NCBI GenBank assembly: GCA_964530695.1
Contig: CAZGYQ010000032.1
Location: forward strand, 1-31,849
Reading direction: 5' to 3'
Origin: VFBF01 sp964530695
GTDB lineage: Bacteria; Pseudomonadota; Alphaproteobacteria; Caulobacterales; Aquidulcibacteraceae
Length of the DNA stretch: 31,849 nucleotides
This document shows positions 30,894 to 31,849 of the stretch, in pieces. The notes beneath the pieces are model-generated. The model saw only the letters and a list, made by a program, of their open reading frames with translations. It had not been told where the DNA came from and ran no database searches. Each line of letters begins with the position of its first letter. The first letter of the stretch is position 1. Position numbers and translations under genes: made by a program.

Positions 30894-30916
30894 CCCTCTC
30901 CCGCAAGCGGGAGAGG
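30894..30916. repeat. Single palindrome CCCTCTCCCGC family, 3' of atpF
   Basis: CCTCTCCCGC-AA-GCGGGAGAGG, a 10-bp stem with a two-base centre, begins six bases beyond the atpF stop codon. It is the outer hairpin of the family at 18932-19075, without its partner. It could stabilise or end the atp transcript, but no U-tract follows. Confidence 0.8.
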
Positions 30917-30922
30917 CAACGA

Positions 30923-31417
30923 TCAGCCGAACTTCGCCGCGAGATCCTTGGCGCCTTGCTCCACCAGGCGCGCATGCGCATCCGCGGAGAGGTCGCCGCG
31001 CAGCATCTTCTCGGCAGCGGCGATCGCGGCGTCTGCGGCCGCGGCGCGCACTTCGGCGGAGGCCTGGGCTTCCGCGCGGGCGATGCTTTCCTCGGCCTGC
31101 TTCTGGCGGCGCGCGATGTCGGCCGACATCTGCACGCGGGCCTCTTCGGCGACGCGCTTGGCTTGTTCCTTGGCGGCCGCGACGATGTCGGCGGCCTCGG
31201 CTTCGGCGGTCGCCTTCTTCTTCTCGTACTCGGCCTTCAGCGCTTCCGCTTCCGTGCGCAGGCGTTTCGCGTCGGCGAGTTCCTTCGCGATGGCCGCGGA
31301 CTGTCCGTCGAGCGCATCGGTGATCATCTTCGGCACTTTCAGCCAGATGAGCAGGGCGAAGAAGATGACGAAGGCGAGGAAGGCGACGAAGGTCGCGTCG
31401 AAGTGGAACTCGCCCAT
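30923..31417 (-). CDS. atpF: ATP synthase F0 subunit b
   Basis: 164 residues. Subunit b is part of the peripheral stalk that holds F1 against rotation. One N-terminal membrane helix (about 8-28, ATFVAFLAFVIFFALLIWL) is followed by VPKMITDALDGQSAAIAKEL and a long Ala/Glu/Arg right-handed coiled coil. The ATG at 31417 shares one base with the stop of the upstream b' gene (TGATG), so the two are coupled; a GTG one codon earlier is possible. This is the last gene of the F0 operon on this strand, and a palindrome lies just after its stop. Confidence 0.94.
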   Translation of the reverse strand: MGEFHFDATFVAFLAFVIFFALLIWLKVPKMITDALDGQSAAIAKELADAKRLRTEAEALKAEYEKKKATAEAEAADIVAAAKEQAKRVAEEARVQMSADIARRQKQAEESIARAEAQASAEVRAAAADAAIAAAEKMLRGDLSADAHARLVEQGAKDLAAKFG

Positions 31418-31849
31418 CACTTGCCCCCGAGCTTCGCGACGATGTCGCGCGCGAGATCATCGGCGATGGCGCCGACGCCGGAGAGCGCCTGCGTACGCTG
31501 GTCCTGGATGCGCTTTTCCGCAGCTGCGGCTTGCGTCGCCAGCGCCGCGTCCGCCTTGGCGCGGTCGCCCGCGAGGGCGGCCGCCATTTCGGCGCGCATG
31601 TCGTCGACGATCTTGCGGGCGCCGGCCCGCGCCTGCGCCGTCGCACGCTCCGCATCCGCCTTCGCGGTCTCGGCGGCCGCGCTCGTGGCGGCGGCGGTGT
31701 CGAGATCGGTCTGCACGGTCTTCGCGCGCGTTTCCACGACCTCCGCCACGCGCGGCAGCGCCACGCGGGACATGAGATAGTACAGCGTCAGGAACGCGAT
31801 CGCGAACCAGATGCTCTGGTGCGGGAAGAGGCTTGCGTCGAAGGGCGGG
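31417..31849 (-). CDS. atpG: ATP synthase F0 subunit b' (partial, cut by window end)
   Basis: The 5' end runs off the window; 143 residues are visible. Reading from the edge gives PPFDASLFPHQSIWFAIAF, then LTLYYLMSRVALPRVAEVV, which is the family's membrane helix with its leading PPFD; the in-frame ATG at 31773 is internal, not the start. The remainder is Ala-rich coiled coil ending DLARDIVAKLGGK. Separate b and b' genes occur in photosynthetic bacteria and alphaproteobacteria, where they form a heterodimeric stalk. The rest of the F0 operon (atpI, atpB, atpE) is expected beyond the edge. Confidence 0.92.
   Translation of the reverse strand, partial: PPFDASLFPHQSIWFAIAFLTLYYLMSRVALPRVAEVVETRAKTVQTDLDTAAATSAAAETAKADAERATAQARAGARKIVDDMRAEMAAALAGDRAKADAALATQAAAAEKRIQDQRTQALSGVGAIADDLARDIVAKLGGK

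Noticed and set aside
18932..30916. CRISPR array made of the repeated palindromes
   Set aside because: Units are inverted, far apart and differ in the middle; no regular spacers and no cas genes.

Overview
The window is about 32 kb of very GC-rich DNA from an alphaproteobacterium. The evidence is ddl-ftsQ-ftsA-ftsZ followed further on by lpxC-bamD-ligA, a split F0 stator (separate b' and b genes), and a cluster of GANTC (CcrM-type) sites in front of ftsZ. A Caulobacterales- or Hyphomicrobiales-like genome is likely; I cannot name the genus. No tRNA, rRNA or CRISPR array was seen.

Layout. 1-1.1 kb: a small guanidinium exporter (gdx) converging on a TIR-like membrane protein. 1.3-5.9 kb: the cell wall/division block ddl-ftsQ-ftsA-ftsZ; murB/murC are not upstream. 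5.9-8.0 kb: a lower-GC type II restriction-modification pair (m5C methyltransferase and a putative PD-(D/E)xK nuclease). 8.0-9.8 kb: an unusual repeat protein with nine units of exactly 48 residues. 10-14.9 kb: lpxC, bamD, ligA and a small lipoprotein. 15.1-18.9 kb: a Pseudomonas-style medium-chain PHA locus (phasin, PhaD regulator, class II PhaC, PhaZ). 19.1-22.7 kb: an N-acyl-D-amino-acid deacylase-like amidohydrolase and an XpaC/TelA pair. 23-26 kb: a GFA-domain protein, a GIY-YIG nuclease bracketed by inverted palindromic repeats, a small membrane protein and two RNA-methyltransferase-type genes. 26.3-29.7 kb: a probable operon of a 60-residue membrane protein, a BON/OmpA protein, a membrane-anchored coiled coil ending in a helix-hairpin-helix domain, and a thioesterase. 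29.9-31.8 kb: a VOC protein, a CsaA-like tRNA-binding protein, and atpF plus the truncated b' gene.

How parts work together. The left half makes and divides the envelope: D-Ala-D-Ala for peptidoglycan, the divisome, lipid A commitment by LpxC and outer-membrane assembly by BamD. The PHA block holds synthesis, mobilisation, granule coat and control in about 4 kb. The 26-29 kb operon joins a predicted periplasmic peptidoglycan-binding protein with a predicted cytoplasmic coiled-coil/HhH protein and looks uncharacterised.

The strongest non-gene signal is in intergenic DNA from 18.9 kb rightwards. At least five families of REP-like palindromes occur mostly as inverted pairs. Within a family the outer bases are kept while the inner hairpin stem is replaced on both sides. 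One pair brackets the GIY-YIG gene and another brackets the only run of Ns.
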